Positions 15,616 through 23,506 of a DNA stretch of 28,486 nucleotides are shown in pieces. The translations under genes were made by a program, and so were the position numbers. The notes below the pieces were generated by a model. That model worked only from the letters and a program-made list of their open reading frames with translations. It searched no databases and was not told the origin of the DNA. The stretch comes from TMP-86 sp964247385 (GTDB lineage Bacteria > Pseudomonadota > Gammaproteobacteria > Steroidobacterales > Steroidobacteraceae). Positions within the stretch are counted from its first letter, which is position 1, and every line of letters starts with the position of its first letter. The stretch covers positions 1-28,486 of the forward strand of contig CAXTUB010000023.1 in NCBI GenBank assembly GCA_964247385.1. Direction: 5' to 3'.

Positions 15616-16572
15616 TCACGCTGCAATGAGATGCTCGTAAGAAAGGAGAGGGCGCGCATCGAGAATTCGCTGTAACTCAGCGTGATCTTGCGTGCGCGGC
15701 TGCAGCCAGGCATCGATCGATTCGGGTCGCAATGCGACGATGCATCGATTGTGCCCCGTGGCCGCAATTTCCGCTGGCGGCTCATCCGTGATCGCTGCGA
15801 AAGAATCCAGAGGCGGCGCATTGGGTCCCTCCCAATGCGACCATAGGCACGCCACCATCATGTCGGCCGGCGGACTCGGCTTGAATTGCAGCACCACGTT
15901 TTTGAGCGAATCGCTTGCCGTCTCGCGCTTTTCATACGCTGCCCGAGAAACATTTTCGTAAAAGGAGCTCACGACCATGATGGCGTGATGCGTTCCAAAG
16001 GCCTCGGCCCAGAAACCGGACAGATGATCGCGCCGCGCGTTGTACGTGCCCGGAAAGCGGGCATCGTAGCTCGCAGGCTTACTCGCAAGGCGGCACGTAT
16101 ACCGCATGGGCCGGATGATGCGCTCGCCGGCCGAGATGCAGACGACCGGCGCGTAATACATCGGAAACACGCGCGCATCTTCCTCATGCGGCTCGCGCCG
16201 CCGTAGATCGGCCAGGCGCTGCATCAACGAGTCGACCTTGCGCCCCGCGATGCGCTCATCTTCCTGCGACTTTTTCGTAGGCCGGGTTCGGTTCGCGCGC
16301 TGCGCTTTCGCTCGGCGTGCGCGCTGCTTGAACAGCTCTTGCTCCCAATGAGCGGCCTGTCTCGAGCGGTATGCTGCAATGTCCGCGGCAATCTCTGCAT
16401 CCGGATACGAGCCCGAAGCGCCGAAATCTTCTTCGAGCGCCTTCGCGACCTTGATATTCGCGCCGCTCAGCCGGCGATTGAATAACTCACGAAAGGCTGC
16501 GCGATCGATGCGTGCGAGAAAACGGCGCTCGAGCTCAGCCAGGCCTTGCTTCACCAGCGCCGAATAGCACAT
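15616..16572 (-). CDS. SOS response-associated peptidase (SRAP / HMCES-YedK family)
   Basis: SRAP proteins shield abasic sites in single-stranded DNA by forming a thiazolidine crosslink through cysteine 2. This 318-residue protein starts MCYSA, giving C2 after methionine removal. The other active-site residues can be matched: N178 in YNAR, E206 in FYE and H274 in GHNRCIVAL, corresponding to N75, E105 and H160 of E. coli YedK. It is about 95 residues longer than YedK. The extra part, about residues 20-135, lies between C2 and the NAR motif and includes a basic, probably helical stretch (QRARRAKAQRANR and neighbours). This is the MCYSA subtype rather than MCGR. It is alone between radC and the EAL gene. 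Confidence 0.88.
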   Translation of the reverse strand: MCYSALVKQGLAELERRFLARIDRAAFRELFNRRLSGANIKVAKALEEDFGASGSYPDAEIAADIAAYRSRQAAHWEQELFKQRARRAKAQRANRTRPTKKSQEDERIAGRKVDSLMQRLADLRRREPHEEDARVFPMYYAPVVCISAGERIIRPMRYTCRLASKPASYDARFPGTYNARRDHLSGFWAEAFGTHHAIMVVSSFYENVSRAAYEKRETASDSLKNVVLQFKPSPPADMMVACLWSHWEGPNAPPLDSFAAITDEPPAEIAATGHNRCIVALRPESIDAWLQPRTQDHAELQRILDARPLLSYEHLIAA

Positions 16573-16602
16573 GCATCAAGCATAAGCGATTCATGAGGAT
16601 TT

Positions 16603-17817
16603 TCAGGCGATGGCGGAAACGGGCCTGAGCGCGCGCCACAAACCGGTGGCCGCGGTGGCGCAGCCCGGCCACCGCTGCAACAGCTTTTCGATATCGCCGG
16701 CGAGGATGGGTCCGCAAAATAAACGGCCTTGCGCTGAATCAAACCCAGCGGAACGAGCGAAATCAAGGAGCTCGCGGGTCTCCACGCCTTCGGCGCAAAC
16801 CGTCAGCTCGAGAGCGTGCGCAAGGTTCGCGACTGCGCGCACGATGACTTCTGCTTCGCGCTCGCGCACCACGTCTCGCAGCAGGGCGTGATCCACCTTG
16901 ATCTCCGAGTAGGGCATCCGATACAGCTCGGTCAGGGAAGAAAGCCCAGTGCCGAAATTATCCAGCGACAATCCGACGCCCAAAATACGCAGGCGCGTGA
17001 ATACATCCAGCATGAGATCGGCATCTTCGATGGTCGCCGCCTCCGTCACATCCAGAGTCACTTGCGACGGCGGCACTTCGTTCTCGACCAACAAGGCGCC
17101 GAGACGCTCGGGAAATTCCCGGTCGCGCACCAATCGCGGACTCAAATTCGCGGTCATCTCCATGGCCATGTCGCGCTTGCGCCAGACGCCTGCCTGACGA
17201 ATCGCCTCGGTCAGCACGACATCGGTCAAATCACTCAGCAGGCCATGCGCTTCGACCGATTGCAAAAAATGTCTCGGCGCCAGCTCGCCGCGGCGCGGAT
17301 GGCGCCAACGCACCAAGGCCTCGACGCCGCGGATTCGCATCTCCGCGCCCAACGACACTTTGGGCTGGAATCGCAAAAAGAATTCGCACTCTGCGAACGC
17401 TTGATCGAGCTCGGCGCGCGAGACGGGCGGCGACACGTTCAGGTGCGTGCTCAACAACCGCTCGAGCTCGTCTTCATTCAACGGCCGGGCGCGCGAGCCT
17501 GCAACATGCAGGCCTTGCGCTTCTGCGGCTCGCTTGACGCTGCCGAGTACACGCGCATTGACCGAGCCCAGGAATACCGTCGCCGGGCTGGCGCCGTGGC
17601 GTGCGAGCACTTGCAGCACGCCGAGGCCATCGGATTCGAGACGGTCGAGCGCCAGCACCGCCATGGTCGGACACCGCACCGACAGCACGTCGATCAGTTC
17701 GTCCGGACTGGAGGCTTCGATACGATCGCAACCCAGCCGGTCGGCCACGCGATGCAGCGCATCGACCGACGCGGGGTCGCTTTCCATGATCAAGAGCAAA
17801 TCCGATGCAGGCTTCAT
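16603..17817 (-). CDS. Receiver-like plus EAL domain protein, both domains with altered key residues
   Basis: EAL domains hydrolyse cyclic di-GMP, or bind it when degenerate. From ATG 17817 (404 residues) there is a receiver-like domain (about 5-125) and an EAL domain (about 136-385); no GGDEF. The receiver-like part has LALDRLESDG, with a shortened loop and no proline after the aspartate, and RPL in place of the usual KP, so phosphorylation is doubtful. In the EAL domain E166 (EAL), N224, E259, D286, K307, E343 and Q363 are present, but the second aspartate of the DDFGTG loop is asparagine (N287). Activity may be low or lost. The frame runs upstream to 17943, overlapping dut, but that part looks non-coding. 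The gap to dut holds a direct repeat of GGCACCCAC (17829, 17839). Confidence 0.85.
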   Translation of the reverse strand: MKPASDLLLIMESDPASVDALHRVADRLGCDRIEASSPDELIDVLSVRCPTMAVLALDRLESDGLGVLQVLARHGASPATVFLGSVNARVLGSVKRAAEAQGLHVAGSRARPLNEDELERLLSTHLNVSPPVSRAELDQAFAECEFFLRFQPKVSLGAEMRIRGVEALVRWRHPRRGELAPRHFLQSVEAHGLLSDLTDVVLTEAIRQAGVWRKRDMAMEMTANLSPRLVRDREFPERLGALLVENEVPPSQVTLDVTEAATIEDADLMLDVFTRLRILGVGLSLDNFGTGLSSLTELYRMPYSEIKVDHALLRDVVREREAEVIVRAVANLAHALELTVCAEGVETRELLDFARSAGFDSAQGRLFCGPILAGDIEKLLQRWPGCATAATGLWRALRPVSAIA

Positions 17818-17908
17818 GCGATTTTTACGGCACCCACGGGCACCCACTCGCATGCTATATGTAATATCGAACCTCGATTGAGACGCCCGTGGCAATTTGC
17901 CGAAAGCG

Positions 17909-18364
17909 TCAATGACGGCCCGAGCTGCCGAAACCTCCCTCACCTCGGGCCGACTGTGAGAACTCAGTCACGACCTCGAGGGCCGGACGCACGACGGGAA
18001 CGAACACCATCTGTGCAATGCGCTCTCCTGGATGGATCTCGAATGGCGCATCGCTCCGATTCCAGCACGACACCATGAGCGGTCCCTGGTAATCGGAGTC
18101 GATGAGCCCAACGAGATTACCCAACACGATGCCGTGCCGGTGACCCAGACCGGAGCGCGGCAGTAACACCGCGGCGAGCGATGGGTCGTCGATGAAAATC
18201 GACAGGCCGGTCGGGATGAGAGCGGTCGCACCGGCGGCGAGCACGAGATTGTCTGCAACGCACGCGCGCAAATCGAGCCCCGCAGAGCCCGGCGTGGCAA
18301 AGGTCGGCAGCGGAAACTGCGTGCCGATGCGCGCATCGAGAATGCGGACTTTGACCGGCTTCAA
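17909..18364 (-). CDS. dut: dUTP pyrophosphatase
   Basis: Trimeric enzyme that hydrolyses dUTP to dUMP and pyrophosphate, keeping uracil out of DNA and feeding dTMP synthesis. The five dUTPase motifs are visible, including GSAGLDLRA, LPRSGLGHRHG, GNLVGLIDSDYQG, PGERIAQMVFVPV and the C-terminal RGEGGFGSSGR that closes over the site. TTG at 18364 gives 151 residues, exactly the E. coli length, and aligns residue for residue from the N-terminus (MKPVKVRILD). The upstream frame to 18514 lies within coaBC and is spurious. The TTG overlaps the coaBC TGA (TTGA). The coaBC-dut order is conserved in gammaproteobacteria. Confidence 0.96.
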   Translation of the reverse strand: MKPVKVRILDARIGTQFPLPTFATPGSAGLDLRACVADNLVLAAGATALIPTGLSIFIDDPSLAAVLLPRSGLGHRHGIVLGNLVGLIDSDYQGPLMVSCWNRSDAPFEIHPGERIAQMVFVPVVRPALEVVTEFSQSARGEGGFGSSGRH

Positions 18365-19653
18365 GTCGCCGTCTGGGCGTGCGGAACGGTGCGGCGCTGC
18401 GAATAGCGTTGTGCAATCAGCTCGATCAATTGCCGCGCCACGTCGGTTTTCGGGCCGCAGGGAATCTCCACTCGCCCCTCTTTCCACAGGATCGTGAGCG
18501 CATTGTCGTCGCAATCGAACGCGATCCCGTCTCCGACTCGATTGGCGGCAATCATGTCGAGATTTTTTCGCCCGAGCTTCAATAGGGCATTGGCTTCCAC
18601 GTCGTTGGTCTCGGCCGCAAAGCCCACCACGAACGGGCGATGCGCAAGCTCCGCCACCGACCTGACGATATCGGGCGCAGGCTCGAGCGGGAGTGAAACC
18701 GGCCGGCCGTCTTTCTTGATCTTTTCATGGGCGATGGCGGCAGGTTGGAAATCGGCGACTGCGGCAGCGGCAATGAAAATATCGGTGCGCGCAATATGCC
18801 GATGAACCGCTGCATACATGTCGCGCGCGCTTTCGACGTCGATCCGGGTGATGTGCCCTGCGGGAGATGCAAGTCCCACCGGCCCGGAAATCAAAATGAC
18901 TTCGGCCCCCGCATCCCGCGCGGCGGCGGCAACGGCAAAGCCCATTTTTCCAGAGCTGCGGTTGGTCAAATAACGCACGGGGTCGATGCGCTCGCGAGTC
19001 GGGCCAGCGGTGATGGTCACGACGAGGCCCGACAGGGTGCCGGCCGACAAGCTGCCGGCCGACAAGCTGCCGGCGCGCGCCTCGGCTGGCTGCGGTTTTG
19101 CGCAGCGCGAAATTAGCGGCTCTTGCTCGAACAGCGCTGCCGCGATCTCCGCAGGCTCGAGCATTCGCCCCAGTCCGTGCTCGCCGCACGCCTGCTCGCC
19201 TTGGCCAGGACCGAGCACGTGCACTCCTCGCGACTCGAGGACCTCTACATTGTGCCGGGTCGCGGCATGAGCCCACATCAAGCGGTTCATCCCGGGAGCG
19301 ACATGAACGCGCGCGCCGGTGGCCAGGCAGATCGTGGACAGCAGATCATCGGCGCGGCCGCCCGCGAGCTTCGCCAGAAAATCCGCCGTGGCCGGCGCGA
19401 TCAGCACGTGCTCCGCCCAGCGTGCGAGCTCGATGTGGCCCATCGCGGCTTCGGCCGACTCATCCCACAGCTCGCTCCGAACGGGCCGGCCCGATACGGC
19501 TTGAAACGTCAGCGGCGTCACGAATTGCCGCGCGCCCGCGCTCATGACGACTTGCACTTCTGCGCCGCGCTCGATCAGACGCCGTACGAGATCAGGGCTC
19601 TTGTATGCGGCAATGCCCCCCGTGACCCCCAGCACGACCCGGCTCGCGCTCAA
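18361..19653 (-). CDS. coaBC: Bifunctional phosphopantothenoylcysteine decarboxylase / phosphopantothenate-cysteine ligase
   Basis: Catalyses steps two and three of CoA synthesis. The N-terminal CoaC flavoprotein (about 1-185) has GVTGGIAAYK, the active-site histidine H73 in MGHIEL, APATADFLAKL, APGMNRLMW (usually PAMN) and ACGEHGLGRM with C156. The C-terminal CoaB domain (about 208-425) has TAGPTRERIDPVRYLTN with N231, AAAVADFQP and EKIKKDG with the CTP-site lysines. The linker at 194-210 contains pentapeptide repeats AGSLS-AGSLS-AGTLS from 15-base DNA repeats. The start is TTG at 19653, overlapping the stop of the DUF4124 gene (TTGA); its stop overlaps dut the same way. Confidence 0.95.
   Translation of the reverse strand: MSASRVVLGVTGGIAAYKSPDLVRRLIERGAEVQVVMSAGARQFVTPLTFQAVSGRPVRSELWDESAEAAMGHIELARWAEHVLIAPATADFLAKLAGGRADDLLSTICLATGARVHVAPGMNRLMWAHAATRHNVEVLESRGVHVLGPGQGEQACGEHGLGRMLEPAEIAAALFEQEPLISRCAKPQPAEARAGSLSAGSLSAGTLSGLVVTITAGPTRERIDPVRYLTNRSSGKMGFAVAAAARDAGAEVILISGPVGLASPAGHITRIDVESARDMYAAVHRHIARTDIFIAAAAVADFQPAAIAHEKIKKDGRPVSLPLEPAPDIVRSVAELAHRPFVVGFAAETNDVEANALLKLGRKNLDMIAANRVGDGIAFDCDDNALTILWKEGRVEIPCGPKTDVARQLIELIAQRYSQRRTVPHAQTAT
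19037..19081. repeat. Three 15-base tandem repeats in the coaBC linker
   Basis: Units 19037-19051 and 19052-19066 differ at one base (CTGCCGGCCGACAAG type); the third, 19067-19081, has decayed after its first eight bases. They encode repeated AGSLS on the minus strand, between the two enzyme domains, where length change should be tolerated. Confidence 0.85.
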
Positions 19654-20318
19654 TGATTGCCTCTGAGCTGCTTGTAGCGGTCGATGTCCGACGCAAACTC
19701 CTTGCGCAGCAAGGCTTCTTCGTCATGCTTGTGACGAAGATTCTGTTGTTGCGCGCGGATGTCGTTGCCTGTCCGCACCAAGTCGTCCGCCACTTGATCG
19801 GGCATCGGGGGCGCATTGGGATTGGTGCTGTACGGCCGGAAATTCATGCTCTGCGCGCGCAACTTCTTCTCGCGCGCCTGCAAGGTGTCGAGGAACTGCG
19901 AGGTCACTCGAATCTGATCGGACACGAGCGATATGCGCTGGTCGCGCAGACGCTCGATCTCCTGCACCGAGACATAAGTGTTCAACAGATTACGATCGCG
20001 ATCACGCTGGGCGGCGTCATCTCGCGCGCGCTGCTCATCGGCTGCGACTTGATCGCTGCTCTTCGCCGCCTCGAGCCGGTCCACTTCCACGCCGCGCGCA
20101 TTCATCACATGCCGCTCTTGCGAGGAATCTTCGGGCGGAACTTGGTCGCCGTAATGCACCTGGCCGTTCTTGTCGGTCCACTTGTACATTTTGCGGGCTG
20201 AGGAATCCGGCGCCGCCAATGCCACACAAGCCACGAGTAACCCAACTCCAACCACGGAGCTCGTGCAAAGACTCCTCAAGGAGACCGTGTAGAGATGGCC
20301 CACGCTACTTTTCCTCAC
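19650..20318 (-). CDS. Exported DUF4124-domain protein with coiled-coil region
   Basis: Function unknown. The 222-residue protein has a signal peptide (hydrophobic SSVVGVGLLVACVALA at about 20-35, cleavage probably near APDSSA). A DUF4124 domain follows (MYKWTDKNGQVHYGDQVP), a small beta-rich domain common in gammaproteobacterial envelope proteins. Then comes a long charged, probably coiled-coil part (about 80-222, many D, R, E, Q) with a proline/asparagine break (STNPNAPPMPD). The start is GTG 20318 with GAGG five bases ahead. The stop overlaps the coaBC start (TTGA), so it leads the DUF4124-coaBC-dut unit. Confidence 0.82.
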   Translation of the reverse strand: MRKSSVGHLYTVSLRSLCTSSVVGVGLLVACVALAAPDSSARKMYKWTDKNGQVHYGDQVPPEDSSQERHVMNARGVEVDRLEAAKSSDQVAADEQRARDDAAQRDRDRNLLNTYVSVQEIERLRDQRISLVSDQIRVTSQFLDTLQAREKKLRAQSMNFRPYSTNPNAPPMPDQVADDLVRTGNDIRAQQQNLRHKHDEEALLRKEFASDIDRYKQLRGNH

Positions 20319-20375
20319 GACAGCCTCATGTGTGTCCGGGCGCGCTCCATTTTGAGCTTCGCGCGCGCAGTTTCC

Positions 20376-20389
20376 TAGTATCGATACTA
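20376..20389. promoter_or_regulatory. 14-base perfect palindrome upstream of the DUF4124-coaBC-dut unit
   Basis: TAGTATCGATACTA, perfectly symmetrical, in the 92-base gap between pyrE and the DUF4124 gene. On the minus strand it includes GATACT, a possible -10 lying 18 bases after TTGCGC (20406-20401), so it may be an operator over a weak promoter. No regulator family is recognised. Confidence 0.4.
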
Positions 20390-20410
20390 AACCGCGAGCG
20401 GCGCAATGGA

Positions 20411-21073
20411 CTATTCGTGAAGCGCGTCCGAAATTCCATAAGCGGCGCGGTAGCTGCGCAATGCCGCAAGATTTTCGGGAGTCGTGTAGGCCGCAGCGTG
20501 TTGCATCAAATCTTCGAGCGTGATGATGGGCACCACCTTGAGCCCGAGATCACGCTCGAGCTCCTGAACGGCGGATTGCCTGCCCGCTGTGCCACGCTCC
20601 TGACGGTCGAGCGCGATGAGAAGGGCGCAAGGCTCGGCACGCTGCTCACGAATGAAAGCAACACTTTCGCGCACCGCGGTGCCCGCCGTGATGACATCGT
20701 CGATGATGGCGATGCGGCCCGCCAGCGGACGCCCGACCAAGCGGCCCCCTTCGCCATGATCCTTGGCCTCCTTGCGATTGAAAGCGAATGGCGTGTTTCG
20801 GCCATGCTCTGTGGCCAAAGCGGTCGCAGTGGCGACCACCAGCGGAATTCCTTTGTAGGCGGGGCCGAACAGCATGTCATGCTCGAGGCGGGCCGCGCCG
20901 AGCGCCGCTGCGTAAGCTCGGCCCAGCGCAGCGATGCGCTCACCATCATCGAACACGCCGGAGTTGAAAAAATAAGGGCTCTCGCGGCCGGACTTCAATG
21001 AGAAACGGCCGAAGGAGAGTGCTCCGACTCGCACACACAAATCGATGAACTCGGTCTTGTAAGAGGCCGCCAC
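20411..21073 (-). CDS. pyrE: Orotate phosphoribosyltransferase
   Basis: Joins orotate and PRPP to make OMP, the fifth step of pyrimidine synthesis. Visible are FSLKSGRESPYFFN, LFGPAYKGIPL, the flexible catalytic loop FNRKEAKDHGEGG and the PRPP-binding motif IIDDVITAGTAVRES. GTG at 21073 gives 220 residues (E. coli 213) with an N-terminus that aligns well (SYKTEFID). The frame extends to 21454, across the divergent ampG, but that part is spurious. No strong ribosome binding site is seen. It is divergent from ampG across 90 bases. Confidence 0.95.
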   Translation of the reverse strand: MAASYKTEFIDLCVRVGALSFGRFSLKSGRESPYFFNSGVFDDGERIAALGRAYAAALGAARLEHDMLFGPAYKGIPLVVATATALATEHGRNTPFAFNRKEAKDHGEGGRLVGRPLAGRIAIIDDVITAGTAVRESVAFIREQRAEPCALLIALDRQERGTAGRQSAVQELERDLGLKVVPIITLEDLMQHAAAYTTPENLAALRSYRAAYGISDALHE

Positions 21074-21087
21074 GCCCGCGCGAGTCT

Positions 21088-21162
21088 CGCAAGGCCGCGA
21101 CACTCGCGCAACTTTCGCCTTGGCCGCGAGCGCAAGGCCGCTGCGACGCGCAAGGCCGCTGC
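21088..21162. repeat. Direct repeats in the pyrE-ampG divergent region
   Basis: A 15-base sequence GCGCAAGGCCGCTGC occurs at 21130-21144 and again at 21148-21162, ending one base before the ampG start. A shorter copy, CGCAAGGCCGC, begins at 21088. The region should hold both promoters, yet none is obvious. The repeats may be a simple duplication or binding sites. Confidence 0.5.
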
Positions 21163-21163
21163 T

Positions 21164-22423
21164 ATGATCGCGCGCGTGCCAGAGACGACCGCCAAGCCCA
21201 CGCTGCTCGAAGCGCTGGGCAACCGACGCATGGCGGCAATTCTGCTGCTCGGCTTTGCCTCGGGTCTTCCGCTCAACCTGACCGGCTCGACCCTGCAGGC
21301 GTGGCTTGCGCACGTCGACGTCGACATTCGCACCATTGGCGCGTTTTCCTTGATTGGCTTGCCCTACGTGTTCAAGTTTCTTTGGGCGCCGCTTCTCGAT
21401 CGCTTTTTGCCTCCCGCATTGGGGCGCCGCCGCGGATGGATTCTCATCTATCAAATCCTTCTTGCGGCATTCATCGCAGCCATGGCGTTCGCAGATCCGA
21501 TCGCTGCGCCCTTTTCACTTGCCATGGTCGCCTTGGGCGTGGCTTTTCTGTCCGCATCGCAAGACATCGTCATCGATGCGTACCGGACCGATGTGGTGCG
21601 GCCTCACGAGCGCGCGCTGGCCGCATCGGCGTCGGCCTTTGGATACCGCAGCGCCGCCATGCTCGCGGGCGCCGTCATCATCTTGCTGGCTGCGCGCATC
21701 GGCTGGCGCGGCGCTTACCTGAGCGTTGCATGCCTCATGGCGCTGACTGTCGTGGCTACCTTTTTGTCCCCCGAACCTGAGCACCCGGGGCGGGCGCCGC
21801 GCACGTTGGCCGAGGCGGTAGTGCTTCCTTTACGCGAAATGCTGGCGCGTCCGGGCGCCGGCGCATTTTTGCTGCTGGTGCTGCTTTACAAAGTAGGCGA
21901 TGCATTTGCGCTCAGCTTGTACAGCGCATTCATGATCAAGGGCGTCGGTTTCTCACTTGCGGAGCTCAGCATTGCGGGCAAAGTGAACATGACGATTTCC
22001 ACGATGCTTGGCACCGCGCTCGGCGGCTGGATCTATCTGCGGTGGGGCATGTTCCGGTGTTTGCTGGTGTTCGGCGTGGGTCAGGCGTTGACCAATCTGC
22101 TTTATATGTGGCTCGCTCTGGCGGGCCGTCAGTTGTGGCTCCTGGTATTCGCCACCAGCGCGGACAACTTGCTCGGCGGAATGGGTCAGGCCGCGTTCGT
22201 CGCCTTTCTCATGGCGCAATGCAGCGCTGAATATAGCGCCACGCAATATGCGCTGCTGTCGGCATTGGCGGCCATCCCGCGCGTCGTGCTCGGAGACGTG
22301 GCAGGACATGTCGTCAAGGACATCGGCTGGGCAAACTTTTTCGTCGTCACATTTCTTTGCGCGCTGCCCGGACTTGCGCTTCTCGCCACGATGCGCCGCC
22401 GGATCAACTCTCTCGCCGGTTGA
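21164..22423 (+). CDS. ampG: AmpG-family muropeptide permease (MFS transporter)
   Basis: Inner-membrane importer that brings GlcNAc-anhydro-muropeptides back to the cytoplasm for peptidoglycan recycling; in many bacteria its flux also controls AmpC induction. The 419-residue protein has about 12 hydrophobic segments. AmpG-type stretches are GFASGLPLNLTGSTLQAWL near the start, KFLWAPLLDR, and the signature SASQDIVIDAYRTD. The start is ATG 21164 without a clear ribosome binding site; GTG 21176 is an alternative. The 3' end overlaps the convergent small gene by 20 bases. No ampC, ampR or ampD is in the window. Confidence 0.92.
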   Translation: MIARVPETTAKPTLLEALGNRRMAAILLLGFASGLPLNLTGSTLQAWLAHVDVDIRTIGAFSLIGLPYVFKFLWAPLLDRFLPPALGRRRGWILIYQILLAAFIAAMAFADPIAAPFSLAMVALGVAFLSASQDIVIDAYRTDVVRPHERALAASASAFGYRSAAMLAGAVIILLAARIGWRGAYLSVACLMALTVVATFLSPEPEHPGRAPRTLAEAVVLPLREMLARPGAGAFLLLVLLYKVGDAFALSLYSAFMIKGVGFSLAELSIAGKVNMTISTMLGTALGGWIYLRWGMFRCLLVFGVGQALTNLLYMWLALAGRQLWLLVFATSADNLLGGMGQAAFVAFLMAQCSAEYSATQYALLSALAAIPRVVLGDVAGHVVKDIGWANFFVVTFLCALPGLALLATMRRRINSLAG

Positions 22424-22712
22424 TCGAGTCTTCCTCGGAAGACCAGCGCGGCTGCCCGAGATCCTCAGGCTCGCGGTCGAGCGCATCCGCATCCACGTCC
22501 ACCGAGCCCGACCAATCCTCAGGCGCATCCGCGGTCTCGATGGCATTTTCCCGCAGCAGCGCGTGCCACTCCTCGACGTCCATTTCTTCCAGTGTGCCGT
22601 CGAAATATTGAATCTCGATGGTGCGATCTTTCTCATCGATGGCCACGATCTCGAAGAGCGCATTGGTTTCGCCGCGGTACCACTCGCCAATCTCAGGTTT
22701 GATGAAATTCAT
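22404..22712 (-). CDS. Small acidic conserved protein (DUF6763-like)
   Basis: 102-residue acidic protein of unknown function. The N-terminal half (NFIKPEIGEWYRG, FEIVAIDEKDRTIEIQYFDG, EEMDVEEW) looks like a compact SH3-like beta fold found in gammaproteobacteria; the DUF6763 assignment is from memory. The C-terminal half is very acidic and probably disordered (DVDADALDREPEDLG). ATG 22712 is preceded by GGAG with a 5-base gap. The last 20 bases overlap the end of ampG. Confidence 0.75.
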   Translation of the reverse strand: MNFIKPEIGEWYRGETNALFEIVAIDEKDRTIEIQYFDGTLEEMDVEEWHALLRENAIETADAPEDWSGSVDVDADALDREPEDLGQPRWSSEEDSINRRES

Positions 22713-22843
22713 GTGGACTCCGTCTGCTATGCTCCCCGCCATTCAACTCCCATTGACCGGGCCGCGCAATGCGGGTTTCACGGGTCTGGATCGCCTCACC
22801 CATCCGCGGCCTTGGTATCGGTGGGTGCGAAGGGAGCGCCGCA

Positions 22844-23470
22844 TTGATTCAAACCTTGCTCAAATTTTTTGTGGTGTTCTTTGTCGTGGTCGAGCCGATT
22901 TCATTGATTCCTGTATTTGCCGGCCTCACGGCAGGCGGCAGCCCCCAATACAAGCGATTGATGGCGGTGAAAGCGGCCGCCATCGCGCTTGGAATCTGCG
23001 TATTGTTCGCCTTGACGGGATCGCGGTTTCTCAAGCTCATGGGCATCAGCTTGAGCTCATTTCGGCTTGCGGGCGGCACGCTGTTGTTTCTGATTGCGCT
23101 CGAGATGGTGTTCGCGCGCAGCTCCGGCAGCCGTTCCACCGCACCTGAGCAAGAGGAATGCGCGCAGAAGGACGATGTCTCGGTGTTTCCGCTGGCGTTC
23201 CCCTTCATCGCGGGCCCGGGCGCGCTCGCCACCATTTTGTTGACGGCGGGAGAGCTTGCGGGCAACGCCGTATTGTTCGCCGGATTCCTGGGCGTGGTTG
23301 CCGTCGTGCTTGCAATCTGCTGCGCCATCATGCTCGCAACGCCGCAACTGATGCGCGTGCTGGGCGTCACGGGAGCCAATGTGGTCAACCGGCTCTCCGG
23401 CGTCGTTCTTGCCGCACTCGCCGTTCAATTCATCGTGGACGGGATCCGCGGCAGCTTTCTTTCTTCTTGA
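22844..23470 (+). CDS. MarC-family integral membrane protein
   Basis: Six-segment inner-membrane protein of the MarC/UPF0056 family. The name comes from the E. coli mar region, but the transport function is unproven. Visible are FFVVVEPISLIPVFAGLT, FRLAGGTLLFLIALEM, FPLAFPFIAGPGALATI (the most conserved family stretch) and the C-terminal GVVLAALAVQFIVDGIRG. The chosen start is TTG 22844 because AGGGAG lies 7 bases ahead and 208 residues is the usual length; the frame reaches 22769 with a non-hydrophobic N-terminus. A TTGACC hexamer upstream (22756-22761) could be a -35 but no -10 matches. Confidence 0.85.
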   Translation: MIQTLLKFFVVFFVVVEPISLIPVFAGLTAGGSPQYKRLMAVKAAAIALGICVLFALTGSRFLKLMGISLSSFRLAGGTLLFLIALEMVFARSSGSRSTAPEQEECAQKDDVSVFPLAFPFIAGPGALATILLTAGELAGNAVLFAGFLGVVAVVLAICCAIMLATPQLMRVLGVTGANVVNRLSGVVLAALAVQFIVDGIRGSFLSS

Positions 23471-23506
23471 AACCGCAGCAACGTAAAGCGTTCGCGCGTG
23501 CCGCGC

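Noticed and set aside
16816..18078. Long open frame (420 codons) on the plus strand across the EAL gene
   Set aside because: It is antisense to a gene with clear EAL motifs, is rich in H, R and Q as expected of an antisense frame in GC-rich DNA, and has no recognisable domain.
21074..21454. Upstream extension of pyrE by 127 codons
   Set aside because: It runs antisense through ampG and has no similarity to OPRT; GTG 21073 restores the family length.
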